From: Methylocella silvestris BL2
Lineage (GTDB): Bacteria > Pseudomonadota > Alphaproteobacteria > Rhizobiales > Beijerinckiaceae
Direction of reading: 5' to 3'
Length of the DNA: 64,000 bases
NCBI RefSeq assembly: GCF_000021745.1
Contig: NC_011666.1
Coordinates: 3,747,001-3,811,000, forward strand
Shown here in pieces: positions 28,894-36,781 of the stretch (the first letter of the stretch is position 1; each line of letters starts with the position of its first letter). The notes under the pieces were generated by a model. That model did not search any database and was not told where the DNA came from. It saw only the letters and a program-made list of their open reading frames with translations. The translations under genes were made by a program, and so were the position numbers.

Positions 28894-29726
28894 GGCTGCG
28901 CTCGCTTCTGTTCGTTCCGGGCGACCGGCCGGAGCGCTTTGCCAAGGCGCTGGCCAGCGGCGCCGACGCCTTGATCCTCGATCTTGAGGATTCCGTCGCG
29001 GCCTCGCGCAAGGGGGAGGCGCGGGCAGCCGTCGCCGCCTTTCTCGCCCCGAGCGGTGCGAGATCCGCGACGCTGTTCGTGCGGATCAACCCTCTTGGCG
29101 GCGAGATGGCCGACCTTGACCTCGCCGCCGCCCGCGGCGCCGATGGGATCGTCCTGCCGAAAGCGGAGGGTGCGGGCTCGATCGCCGATCTCGACCGGCG
29201 GCTTGGAGCGGATCGCGCCATGATCCTTCCCATCGCCACCGAAACGCCGGCTGCGGTGTTCGCGCTTGGCTCCTATGGCGGCGTCACGCCAAGGCTGTGC
29301 GGCCTGACATGGGGCGCCGAGGATCTCCCGGCGGCGATCGGAGCTACGACAAGCCGCGAGGCGGATGGAAGCTATACGGCGCCCTATCAGCTTGCCCGTT
29401 CGCTCGCCCTGTTTGGCGGGCACGCGGCGGGCGTCGCCGCAATCGAAACGGTCTTTCCGGATTTCCGCGATTTGCACGGGCTGTCCCTCTATGCCGCCAG
29501 AGCGGCGCGCGACGGCTTCACAGGCATGCTGGCGATCCACCCGACGCAGGTCGCCGTGATCAACGCGGCCTTCACGCCGCCAGAGGCCACGCTCGCGGAG
29601 GCGCGCCTGATCGTCGCCGCGTTCGCGGCGAATCCTGACGCCGGCGCGCTTCAGCTGGCGGGACGGATGATCGACGCCCCGCACCTGAAACAGGCGAGGC
29701 GCATTTTGGCGGCGGCTGGAGAATAA
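28890..29726 (+). CDS. CitE/HpcH-type beta-hydroxyacyl-CoA lyase
   Basis: A 278-residue TIM-barrel aldolase-type lyase. It shows RSLLFVPGDRPERF, ADALILDLEDSVA (Mg-binding acid), the Arg in VRINPLGG, the metal-binding Glu region PIATETPAA, and GMLAIHPTQVAVIN. These are CitE/Rv2498c hallmarks. It cleaves a beta-hydroxyacyl-CoA; in this operon HMG-CoA to acetoacetate and acetyl-CoA is the likely reaction, by analogy with Rv2498c. ATG 28890 overlaps the MaoC stop (ATGA). Confidence 0.88.
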   Translation: MRLRSLLFVPGDRPERFAKALASGADALILDLEDSVAASRKGEARAAVAAFLAPSGARSATLFVRINPLGGEMADLDLAAARGADGIVLPKAEGAGSIADLDRRLGADRAMILPIATETPAAVFALGSYGGVTPRLCGLTWGAEDLPAAIGATTSREADGSYTAPYQLARSLALFGGHAAGVAAIETVFPDFRDLHGLSLYAARAARDGFTGMLAIHPTQVAVINAAFTPPEATLAEARLIVAAFAANPDAGALQLAGRMIDAPHLKQARRILAAAGE

Positions 29727-29862
29727 ACGAACGATCGGCCCCAGGCCGGGATAAAGTCGAGCGCCCTTATTATCTGTCGAAGATATGGCGCAGGCCCAAG
29801 GATCGACGCTAATTTCATCGCCACGAACTTGCGAAGCAAGATTGAAAATAAGGGAGAAATGC

Positions 29863-30855
29863 ATGATTGGGGCTGCGGACGCCGAATTTCATCCAGCTGA
29901 TCCGGACAAGCTAAATTGGGCGGAAACCAATTTCTTCGGCTTCTATAATGCCGAGGAGAGATTAAACATTGGCGTATACGCCCTGTTCCGGACCAATCTG
30001 CGCACCGTCAATTCGACCATCTGCATGAATTCCGGCTTCGCAATCGCGCCTTGGGAAGCCGATTACGTCGACTGTCAGTCCGTCATTCCTATGGCCCCTG
30101 ACTGCAGTCTGCTCGACTACGGGCTCGCCAATGGCCTGCACATCCGCTGCGTTGAGCCAAACATGGCTTGGGAGATCAAATTCGACGACGGCGAAGGCAC
30201 TAAGATCGACGTCGTCTACCGATCGATCATGCCCGCATTCGATATTCACGATCCGGTCATGGATCCAATGGTTGGCCGCCATGACGGCGAATTCGCCTGG
30301 GGAACCGCCTACAATGGCCATTTTGACCAAACTGGCCACTACCAAGGCGCCGTGACCCTGCGCGGCCGTACGATCCCGATCGACTGCATTTCCACCATGG
30401 ATCACAGCTGGGGTCCAAGGCCGGAGCGCGGCGCCCCCAACATGAGCTGGCTGCATGCGCACTTTTCGAAAGATCTCGCGGTTCACGCCATCTTCAGCTT
30501 CGATCCCGAGCAGAATGGGTTGAAGCTCTCCTTGACGCACGGCTATGTTGTAGAGCGCGGCGAAATCTTCGGTCTCAAGGCGGGCTCCGGACAGGCGGTG
30601 CGCCCGCGCGACCGTTACGCCGACAGCGTCGAGCTTTGGCTCGTCGATCGCGCCAATCGGGAGTGGAATCTTTCCGCAAAAGGGCTGACGAGCTTTCCGT
30701 GGCAATGCTGGGCCAATATGGTTGCATTTAACGTGCTCGGACGGTGGGAGATGAATGGTCTCGTCGGCTATGGCGAGATTCAGGACTTCTTCGAGCTGCC
30801 GCAACTGACCCGGTTGAACTCCATCCCGGCGACGCGCATCGCCGCGGCGGCGTGA
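29863..30855 (+). CDS. Lipocalin-like AttH/CrtC-superfamily protein
   Basis: A 330-residue soluble beta-rich protein without signal peptide. The motif TMDHSWGPRPERG near its middle and the two-lobed pattern are typical of uncharacterised proteins related to AttH and to the CrtC hydroxyneurosporene synthase (carotenoid 1,2-hydratase) fold. CrtC adds water to an isoprenoid double bond; whether this protein does chemistry or binds a hydrophobic ligand is unknown. ATG 29863 has AAGGGAG upstream. It is 136 bases after the lyase and 5 bases before the phosphatase, so it belongs to the same operon. A substrate-preparing hydratase/dehydratase role is an inference. Confidence 0.6.
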   Translation: MIGAADAEFHPADPDKLNWAETNFFGFYNAEERLNIGVYALFRTNLRTVNSTICMNSGFAIAPWEADYVDCQSVIPMAPDCSLLDYGLANGLHIRCVEPNMAWEIKFDDGEGTKIDVVYRSIMPAFDIHDPVMDPMVGRHDGEFAWGTAYNGHFDQTGHYQGAVTLRGRTIPIDCISTMDHSWGPRPERGAPNMSWLHAHFSKDLAVHAIFSFDPEQNGLKLSLTHGYVVERGEIFGLKAGSGQAVRPRDRYADSVELWLVDRANREWNLSAKGLTSFPWQCWANMVAFNVLGRWEMNGLVGYGEIQDFFELPQLTRLNSIPATRIAAAA

Positions 30856-30860
30856 AGTCG

Positions 30861-31664
30861 ATGGCGCCGCCAATTCGTGCGATTCTGTTCGATCTCGACG
30901 GAACTCTCGTGCAGACCCGGGACGCGTCCTGGGTGCTGTTCGAACGGACCAACAGGAAATTCGCGCTCGGCATCGATGACCGCGAGCAGTTCTTCAAACT
31001 CTTTCGGGACAATCTGTTTGTCGCAGTCCCGCAGGCTTGCGGCGACGAGGAACGCGGGCTTGCGGCGATCAATCATTTCCTCGAGCTTTTGCGCAAAGAG
31101 TATAATCCGCCGCTGGTGCCGGGCATCGCGGATGTCGTCAGGACTCTCGCGGCGCGCTGCGTTCTGGGCATCGTCTCAAGCAACGCGCTCGAGGCGATCC
31201 GGCGGATCGCCGACGACGCCCATATCGCCCAATGCATTGCCCACGTATTCGCAGGCGATATCGAGCCTGACAAACGCAAAAGCATCCGCCAATTCCTCGC
31301 CGATCCGTCATATGCCACGTTGCGCATCGGCTCGCCCGCCTATCAGGAGCGCGCGCCGAAACCGTTCGAGCCCGATGAGGTCGCATTTGTGACAGACACG
31401 GTCTGCGACGTTCGACATGCGCGCGAATGCGGCGTCCGAACGCTTGGCGTCTCATGGGGAATGCACAAGGCGAGCGACCTTATGGAGGCGGGAGCGGAGA
31501 AAGTCGCGGTCTGGCCGCAGGAGATCATCTCCTGGGCGCTGTCGCCGCGGTCAAACGTGATCGAGGAACGCGCGGACGAGGTAGAGCCGCCGCCGGAGAC
31601 AGACCTTGAACCGGTCCTCGAAAAATCCGGCGTCCTGCGCCTAAAAGGACTTCGCGCTGATTAG
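30861..31664 (+). CDS. HAD-superfamily hydrolase (phosphatase-like)
   Basis: 267 residues. Motif I FDLDGTLV (nucleophile Asp and acid Asp), motif II VSSN, and a motif III/IV region FVTDTVCDVRHARECGV (acidic Asp pair, somewhat divergent from the usual GD) place it among HAD phosphatases. A helical cap lies between motifs I and II. The C-terminal ~50 residues are acidic and not conserved in the family. Being encoded directly before a phosphotransfer system, it may remove phosphate from an intermediate or a mis-phosphorylated product (inference). Confidence 0.8.
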   Translation: MAPPIRAILFDLDGTLVQTRDASWVLFERTNRKFALGIDDREQFFKLFRDNLFVAVPQACGDEERGLAAINHFLELLRKEYNPPLVPGIADVVRTLAARCVLGIVSSNALEAIRRIADDAHIAQCIAHVFAGDIEPDKRKSIRQFLADPSYATLRIGSPAYQERAPKPFEPDEVAFVTDTVCDVRHARECGVRTLGVSWGMHKASDLMEAGAEKVAVWPQEIISWALSPRSNVIEERADEVEPPPETDLEPVLEKSGVLRLKGLRAD

Positions 31665-31714
31665 AGCCGCAAGCAAATGCGGTCCAGCGCCACAAACAAC
31701 AAGGAGAGGAAACA

Positions 31715-32131
31715 ATGAAAGTCATAGCGCAAGGATACAACAGTTTCGAAACAAAAAAATCGTCCGAAGGCGAGGTTGTCTACCTGCCAAATCCACAATC
31801 TGTGATCAAGCTAATCCAGAGCGGAAAGCTGAAGGAGCACATATTACTCGTTCAGGGCGGCACGACGACGTTTCTTTCGCCTGCGCTTACTATGGGCGCG
31901 ATCGGCGTCATCACCCTGTCTGGCGCCCCCGAGTCGCATCTGGGAATTCTGTCGCGCGAATTTCAAATGCCCTGCGTCATGACGGCTCATCTCGTCGACA
32001 GCGACACGCGCTATGTCACCGGCGGCGACAATGACGCGCATTTTGGAGCGATGATCAGCCGTCTTCAAGGCAAACGCGTGCGACTCGATTGTAGCGATGT
32101 CGAGCAGGGCAAGATCGTCGAGCTCGATTGA
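31715..32131 (+). CDS. Stand-alone phosphohistidine swivelling domain (PEP-utiliser mobile domain)
   Basis: A 138-residue protein that is essentially only the mobile domain of PEP synthase/PPDK-type dikinases. Residues 59-88 (TMGAIGVITLSGAPESHLG onwards, then MPCVM) align with the phosphohistidine loop, giving catalytic His75 in PESHLG. In dikinases this domain carries phosphate between an ATP site and an acceptor site. It occurs free here, although a second swivel domain is present in the dikinase at 34202. Strong AAGGAGAGG site upstream. Split dikinase subunits are known in phenylphosphate synthase. Confidence 0.82.
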   Translation: MKVIAQGYNSFETKKSSEGEVVYLPNPQSVIKLIQSGKLKEHILLVQGGTTTFLSPALTMGAIGVITLSGAPESHLGILSREFQMPCVMTAHLVDSDTRYVTGGDNDAHFGAMISRLQGKRVRLDCSDVEQGKIVELD

Positions 32132-32175
32132 GACAACAATATAATAAGCAAAAGCAACAGGGCGAGGAAAAAACA

Positions 32176-33585
32176 ATGAGCAGTTACAAGAAGCGTTATT
32201 CCGAAGGCGATGATGGGCTCCGGTTTCAGGATCTCGCCTACGTCGGCAATTTCAAGGGTCAGGAGCCCGTGCGCGACGGCATCGTCGGCGACCGTATCAT
32301 GCGCTCCCGCGCGAAGTCGAAAGTGCTTGAAAAAGTCAGCCGCGAGGACGTCCTTAAAGGTCAATTCACGCTCGACGAGCTGAACGACCTAAACAACTAT
32401 CTCGCCTGGAATATCTGGGACGTTCTGGTTATGCGCGCAACCGAGGGCGTATCCGGTATGATCCCCCGCCAGGAATATGAAATCCTGGCGTTCATGAATG
32501 AATTCTATCGTTGGCCCGAAATTCTGCGCATGACGACCGACGAGATCGGCGCGGAAGGCGTCATCAATATAGGCGCGACGGCTCGGCGGGAGATCGGAAT
32601 CAAAGTGAACGCCGTCCATGACTGGTGCATCGGCGCCGTCGGTTTCGGTATGGGCCGTTGCGGGCTGCTCGCTCTCGAGGCGATCAAGCCGAACGACTAT
32701 GTCGAGGAAAGCAATGAAATTCTGAAATTCATGCAGCGCGTCCTGTGGGGCAAGCGTCAGGACGGCTATATCCTGAATTCTCAGAACCGGTATCGCTGTG
32801 CGATCCACGACAAGGACGTCATCGAGACGCTCGCCTCGCATATTGAGTATTTTGAGCCCGGCAGCGATAAGCACCAGAAGTTCACGCGGTTCAACGCGTC
32901 GGCCGAATTGCTCGCCTTCCTGGACCATTTCGACAACCGACTCGGCCTCGGCGACACGGGCCCGTATGAGCTCGCGGACGGCAAAATTCTCATCATTCGC
33001 GATCTTTTCACGAATGAGGAAGTTTATCACTGGAGCGACGCCTGCGACAACGCCGGCGTCCCGCATTGCTACAGCCTGCTGCTGGTGATCGATCCGGAGG
33101 CGATGAGCCTCGAAGAGATCAGAGTTAACGACATCTCGACGACATTCACGAGGCCAAAAAACTATATCGAGCACATCGTCGGCGGCGCCGTATTCGTGCG
33201 CGAGAAGTGGAATACGCCGATGTCGGAGATCTATCCGATCGCGATCGACAATCTTGAGAAGCGCGTCGAGGGCATCCAGCAGGCGACAATGGGTCTCTAC
33301 AGTAAGCTCGCCCGCATGTCACGGCGCCAGCTCATCACCAATGGCATGTACACCTATTATATCGACATGATCCTGCCTCATCTGCGTCTCGCCGGGACAT
33401 ATGAGAAGGCCTGCGTCGACTATGATTTCTGGGAAATCGATCAGCGCGTCTCCAATTATTATTATGACATCACCAAGCGCGGCTTCGCACAGGCGGTCGT
33501 GCCACAGAAGATATTTTCGGGCGAAGGCTATCTTCCGTTCCCGGACGGAACGGATCTGCGCCGCTCCAAATATTTCTGGAGTTGA
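32176..33585 (+). CDS. Unrecognised 469-residue protein of the dikinase operon
   Basis: I do not recognise this family. It has no signal peptide or membrane segment, is rich in aromatic and acidic residues, and ends in RRSKYFWS. Points to note: RYRCAIHDKDVIETLASH, HWSDACDNAGVPHCYSLLLV and the helical segment EKRVEGIQQATMGLYSKLARM. ATG 32176 with GAGGAAA upstream; 44 bases after the swivel domain and 3 bases before the next gene. The spacing suggests a structural partner. A substrate-binding or catalytic acceptor subunit for the phosphoryl group is a reasonable guess, since the dikinase has a degenerate PEP/pyruvate domain. No function is claimed. Confidence 0.6.
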   Translation: MSSYKKRYSEGDDGLRFQDLAYVGNFKGQEPVRDGIVGDRIMRSRAKSKVLEKVSREDVLKGQFTLDELNDLNNYLAWNIWDVLVMRATEGVSGMIPRQEYEILAFMNEFYRWPEILRMTTDEIGAEGVINIGATARREIGIKVNAVHDWCIGAVGFGMGRCGLLALEAIKPNDYVEESNEILKFMQRVLWGKRQDGYILNSQNRYRCAIHDKDVIETLASHIEYFEPGSDKHQKFTRFNASAELLAFLDHFDNRLGLGDTGPYELADGKILIIRDLFTNEEVYHWSDACDNAGVPHCYSLLLVIDPEAMSLEEIRVNDISTTFTRPKNYIEHIVGGAVFVREKWNTPMSEIYPIAIDNLEKRVEGIQQATMGLYSKLARMSRRQLITNGMYTYYIDMILPHLRLAGTYEKACVDYDFWEIDQRVSNYYYDITKRGFAQAVVPQKIFSGEGYLPFPDGTDLRRSKYFWS

Positions 33586-33588
33586 GCC

Positions 33589-34209
33589 ATGATGGTTTCC
33601 GGCAATCGCGCATCGACGGTATCGCCGCCGGTCGCGCCCTTGATCGACGACAACACATTCGACGTTTTGAACGCCATCTATCTGCACAAGATGGCGACGC
33701 CAAAGCATGTCGCCGAGGTCTCCGAACTCGCCGAGCCCCAGGTTGAGAGCATCCTGAAGCGGCAGCAGAGCGAGGAGGCGGTGATTGATCTTGGCGGCTC
33801 TTTCGTCCTTGGCGAAAAAGGGACCGCAAAGGTGCTCGCCTTCTACCGCGAGGTCTATGCGCCGTTGCGCGCGCAGGCCGGCGTCATCGCCTGGTACGAC
33901 AAATTCGAAACAAGCCTCAACCAGCAGTTCATCAAGGCGGTTTCCGACTGGCAGACCTCCGCGGGAGACGATCGCGCCCGCGAAAAGATGACGAAGCTCG
34001 TCGAACGCATGATCCGAACCTTGCGCCAGATCACCTCCGACGTGTCCCGTTATGAAAAATACGCCAATCGCTTTGCGCGGGCGATGGCGCTTGCCGATCG
34101 CGGCGAAGACGACTTTGTCTGCAAGCCGACAGTGGATTCGATGCACAATATCTGGTTCGAATTTCACGAAGACATCCTCGCTTTGATAGGACGCCCGCGT
34201 GATGTCTGA
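33589..34209 (+). CDS. Unrecognised 206-residue protein, winged-helix-like N-terminus plus helical domain
   Basis: Not assigned to a named family. Residues 20-85 (FDVLNAIYLHKMATPKHVAE, QVESILKRQ, FVLGEKG) look like a winged-helix fold. Residues 95-205 are helical and Arg/Glu-rich, ending in VDSMHNIWFEFHEDILAL. It lies 3 bases after the 469-residue protein and overlaps the dikinase start by 8 bases, so coupled translation and a complex are likely. It could be a linker/regulatory subunit rather than a DNA-binding regulator (inference from position). Confidence 0.6.
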   Translation: MMVSGNRASTVSPPVAPLIDDNTFDVLNAIYLHKMATPKHVAEVSELAEPQVESILKRQQSEEAVIDLGGSFVLGEKGTAKVLAFYREVYAPLRAQAGVIAWYDKFETSLNQQFIKAVSDWQTSAGDDRAREKMTKLVERMIRTLRQITSDVSRYEKYANRFARAMALADRGEDDFVCKPTVDSMHNIWFEFHEDILALIGRPRDV

Positions 34210-36694
34210 GGTGCTTGAAACGACGGCGGCCCGCTTCGTCTGGGACATTCGCGCCCTCGATCCGAGCGACGGCAGACGGTTTGGCGGCAAGGCGACGGGA
34301 CTCGCTCGGATGGTCGCGGCTGGCATTCCCGCGCCCCCGGCGTTCGCCATCGGCACGGACGCCTTCCACGCCTTCCACGCCAACGGGCGGCGCTTGCCGG
34401 ATGACTTGCGCCGCCAGGTGAATGAAGCCATGGCGCGGCTTGGCGCGCAGGCCGGGCGACGGTTCGGCGTCGCCGACGCGGGCGAACTGCCCTTGCTGGT
34501 GTCGGTCCGCTCGGGCGCGCAGGTCAGCATGCCGGGAATGATGGACACCGTTCTCAATCTCGGTCTTGACGCCGGGCTCGCCGCCAAAATGATTGCCTGC
34601 ACAGGCGCGCGCGAATTCGTGATCGATAGCTGGCTGCGGTTCTGGAAAATGTACGCCGAGATCGTGCTCGGCCTCGACGGCGATGATCTTGTTGATGACA
34701 TCGCGCCGCAGCGCGCGGCCGCAATCGGGGGAGAGATCGACCTCGAGACGCTGGAGGCCGCCGTCGTCGCGCATATCCTCTCGCAGGGAGAGGCCGCGCC
34801 GACCGATCCGCGCGCGCAACTCGATCAGACCATTTCCGCGGTCTTCGCCTCTTGGGACAGCCCGCGCGCAAAAGCCTACCGCCAGCATCATGGAATAGCC
34901 GATGACCTTGGCACGGCGGTCACAGTTCAGGCGATGGTGTTTGGCAACGCCGACGACAATTCCGGCTCCGGCGTCGCCTTCTCGCGCAATCCCAATGACG
35001 GCGATCCGGCGCTTTATGGCGAATATCTCGCCGGCCGGCAGGGCGAAGACATCGTCTCGGGGGCGAAGACGCCGATTGATCTCTCCCGATGCGAGAACGG
35101 TTACGCTGAGCTGCGGGCGAAGCTCGACGAGCATTCGCGCGCGCTTGAGCGTCTTTACGGCGACGCCGTCGATATCGAATTCACTGTCGAATCGGGCAAG
35201 CTCTATCTGCTTCAGGTGCGCCCCGCCAAGCGCACGGCCGAGGCCGCCGTCCGCATCGCGGCGGATCTTGTGGAGGAGGGGCTTGTCGATTCGGCCGCCG
35301 GCCTCAAGCGGGTTTCCGCCGAGCAGGTGAAACGGCTGCTGCGTCCCGTGTTCGACCCCGCCAAACTCGCCGAGGCAAGAAGCATCGCAAAAGGCATCGG
35401 CTCATCGCCCGGACAGGCGAGCGGCGTCGCGATTTTCGATTCGGACCGCGCGGCCGAGCGCGCAGCGGCGGGCGAAGCCGTCATTCTCGTGCGGCCGACG
35501 ACGAGTCCGCTCGACATTCGCGGCATGATCGCGGCCGACGGCATATTGACGGCGCGTGGCGGCGCGCTGAGCCACGCCGCCGTCGTCTCCCGCGCGCTCG
35601 ACAAGCCCTGCATCGTCGGATGCGAGACGATCGAGATCGATCCCGAAGAGAAGGTGTTCGTCGCGGGCGGCAAACGCTACCGTGAAGGCGACTGGATCGC
35701 TATCGACGGCGCGAGCGGGCTTGTCTATGCGGGCGCGATCGATCTTATCGCCCCGGCGCAAGGCGCCCGCCGCTTGTCCCGCCTGCTCGAGAAAGCCGAC
35801 GCGCTGTCGCACGCGACGATCTGGACCGCGACCCATAATGGCGGCGAGGCCGTGCAAATGAGGGGAGCCGGCTGCGCGCGCGCATTGACGGGCATGACTG
35901 ATTTCGCCCTTGCGACCGGCTCGATCGAACGACTGATTGACTGCGTCAGCCGGATCGGGCGTCCGAACGCCGCCACGGAAATAGAACTCGGAGAGATTGC
36001 AGGAGCGATCGCCGCGAAAATATTCGAGACCGCTTGCGCGCCGATAAATCATATCCGCCTGCCGAGGCTGGCGTCCGAACGCGCTCGCTCGCTGATACCC
36101 GGCTGGTCCGATCTCGACCCGCGCCTGTTTCTGCCGCTAGGCAACCCGGCGTTTTATCGGCCCCTGCTTCATGGGCTGTCGCAGGCGTCCCTGGATCAGG
36201 ACGCTCCCATCACAGTCTTGATTGGCGGCGTCACAGACGTTGGCGAATGGCGCCGTTTCCGAAATGAGGCTGAAGCGTTTCCAAATCTCGCCGCCGGCGT
36301 CACCGTGCAGAATGTGGCCTGCCTCGACGCAGCGCCTGCAATGCTCGCAGAAGGCGCGACCTTGTGGCTCGACATGGATGAGATCCTTTTATCCGCGCAT
36401 GGATTCGTGCCCGAGCATTATCTGGTTGCGACCGCGCTTGACGATTATGTCCATCAAGGCCTCATGAGCGCCAATCCGCGAAGCGCCCTGAAGCCCTTTC
36501 TCGCCTCTCTCCTGAACAGGCTGGCAAATGCGTCGGACGCCGCCGAACGCGTCGGCGTCGATTGCGGCGCCGGCTGCGATCTCGGCTTGCTCCGCGCTCT
36601 CTACAGGGAAGGCTTCCGGACGTTCGGCGTTCCCCCCTGCAACCGCGAGGTGGTTTGCCTGGTGCTGGGACAGGAGGCTGCATTTAACCTATAG
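34202..36694 (+). CDS. PPDK-like dikinase with degenerate C-terminal barrel
   Basis: 830 residues. The N-terminal ATP-grasp domain closely follows pyruvate phosphate dikinase (GGKATGLARMVAAG, LLVSVRSGAQVSMPGMMDT, GVAFSRNPNDGDPALYGEY, DIEFTVESGKLYLLQVRPAK). The swivel domain has catalytic His458 in GGALSHAAVVSR; the Thr two residues before His in PPDK, target of the PPDK regulatory kinase, is Leu here. The C-terminal ~270 residues correspond to the PEP/pyruvate TIM barrel but are divergent: the terminal block that holds the catalytic Cys in PPDK reads FGVPPCNREVVC, out of register with that Cys. ATP-dependent phosphorylation of something other than pyruvate is inferred. ATG 34202 chosen over GTG 34199. 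Confidence 0.85.
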   Translation: MSEVLETTAARFVWDIRALDPSDGRRFGGKATGLARMVAAGIPAPPAFAIGTDAFHAFHANGRRLPDDLRRQVNEAMARLGAQAGRRFGVADAGELPLLVSVRSGAQVSMPGMMDTVLNLGLDAGLAAKMIACTGAREFVIDSWLRFWKMYAEIVLGLDGDDLVDDIAPQRAAAIGGEIDLETLEAAVVAHILSQGEAAPTDPRAQLDQTISAVFASWDSPRAKAYRQHHGIADDLGTAVTVQAMVFGNADDNSGSGVAFSRNPNDGDPALYGEYLAGRQGEDIVSGAKTPIDLSRCENGYAELRAKLDEHSRALERLYGDAVDIEFTVESGKLYLLQVRPAKRTAEAAVRIAADLVEEGLVDSAAGLKRVSAEQVKRLLRPVFDPAKLAEARSIAKGIGSSPGQASGVAIFDSDRAAERAAAGEAVILVRPTTSPLDIRGMIAADGILTARGGALSHAAVVSRALDKPCIVGCETIEIDPEEKVFVAGGKRYREGDWIAIDGASGLVYAGAIDLIAPAQGARRLSRLLEKADALSHATIWTATHNGGEAVQMRGAGCARALTGMTDFALATGSIERLIDCVSRIGRPNAATEIELGEIAGAIAAKIFETACAPINHIRLPRLASERARSLIPGWSDLDPRLFLPLGNPAFYRPLLHGLSQASLDQDAPITVLIGGVTDVGEWRRFRNEAEAFPNLAAGVTVQNVACLDAAPAMLAEGATLWLDMDEILLSAHGFVPEHYLVATALDDYVHQGLMSANPRSALKPFLASLLNRLANASDAAERVGVDCGAGCDLGLLRALYREGFRTFGVPPCNREVVCLVLGQEAAFNL

Positions 36695-36781
36695 TGGCCG
36701 ACAAGAATTACGCCAAACGGGCTCAAAGTAGCCTGGGGCCCCCGTGGTCGGTTTGGGCCGCGGCAAACATGAGGAAACGCC

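Noticed and set aside
33319-34701. A 460-codon minus-strand frame across the dikinase subunit genes
   Set aside because: Overlaps three genes with good ribosome sites and overlapping starts; composition typical of a shadow.
34202-36694. Ordinary pyruvate phosphate dikinase of central metabolism
   Set aside because: Degenerate PEP/pyruvate barrel, missing regulatory Thr and a catabolic operon context with extra subunits.
32176-36694. Acetone or acetophenone carboxylase
   Set aside because: Those enzymes are built from hydantoinase-like subunits, none of which is present; the ATP-using part here is dikinase-like.
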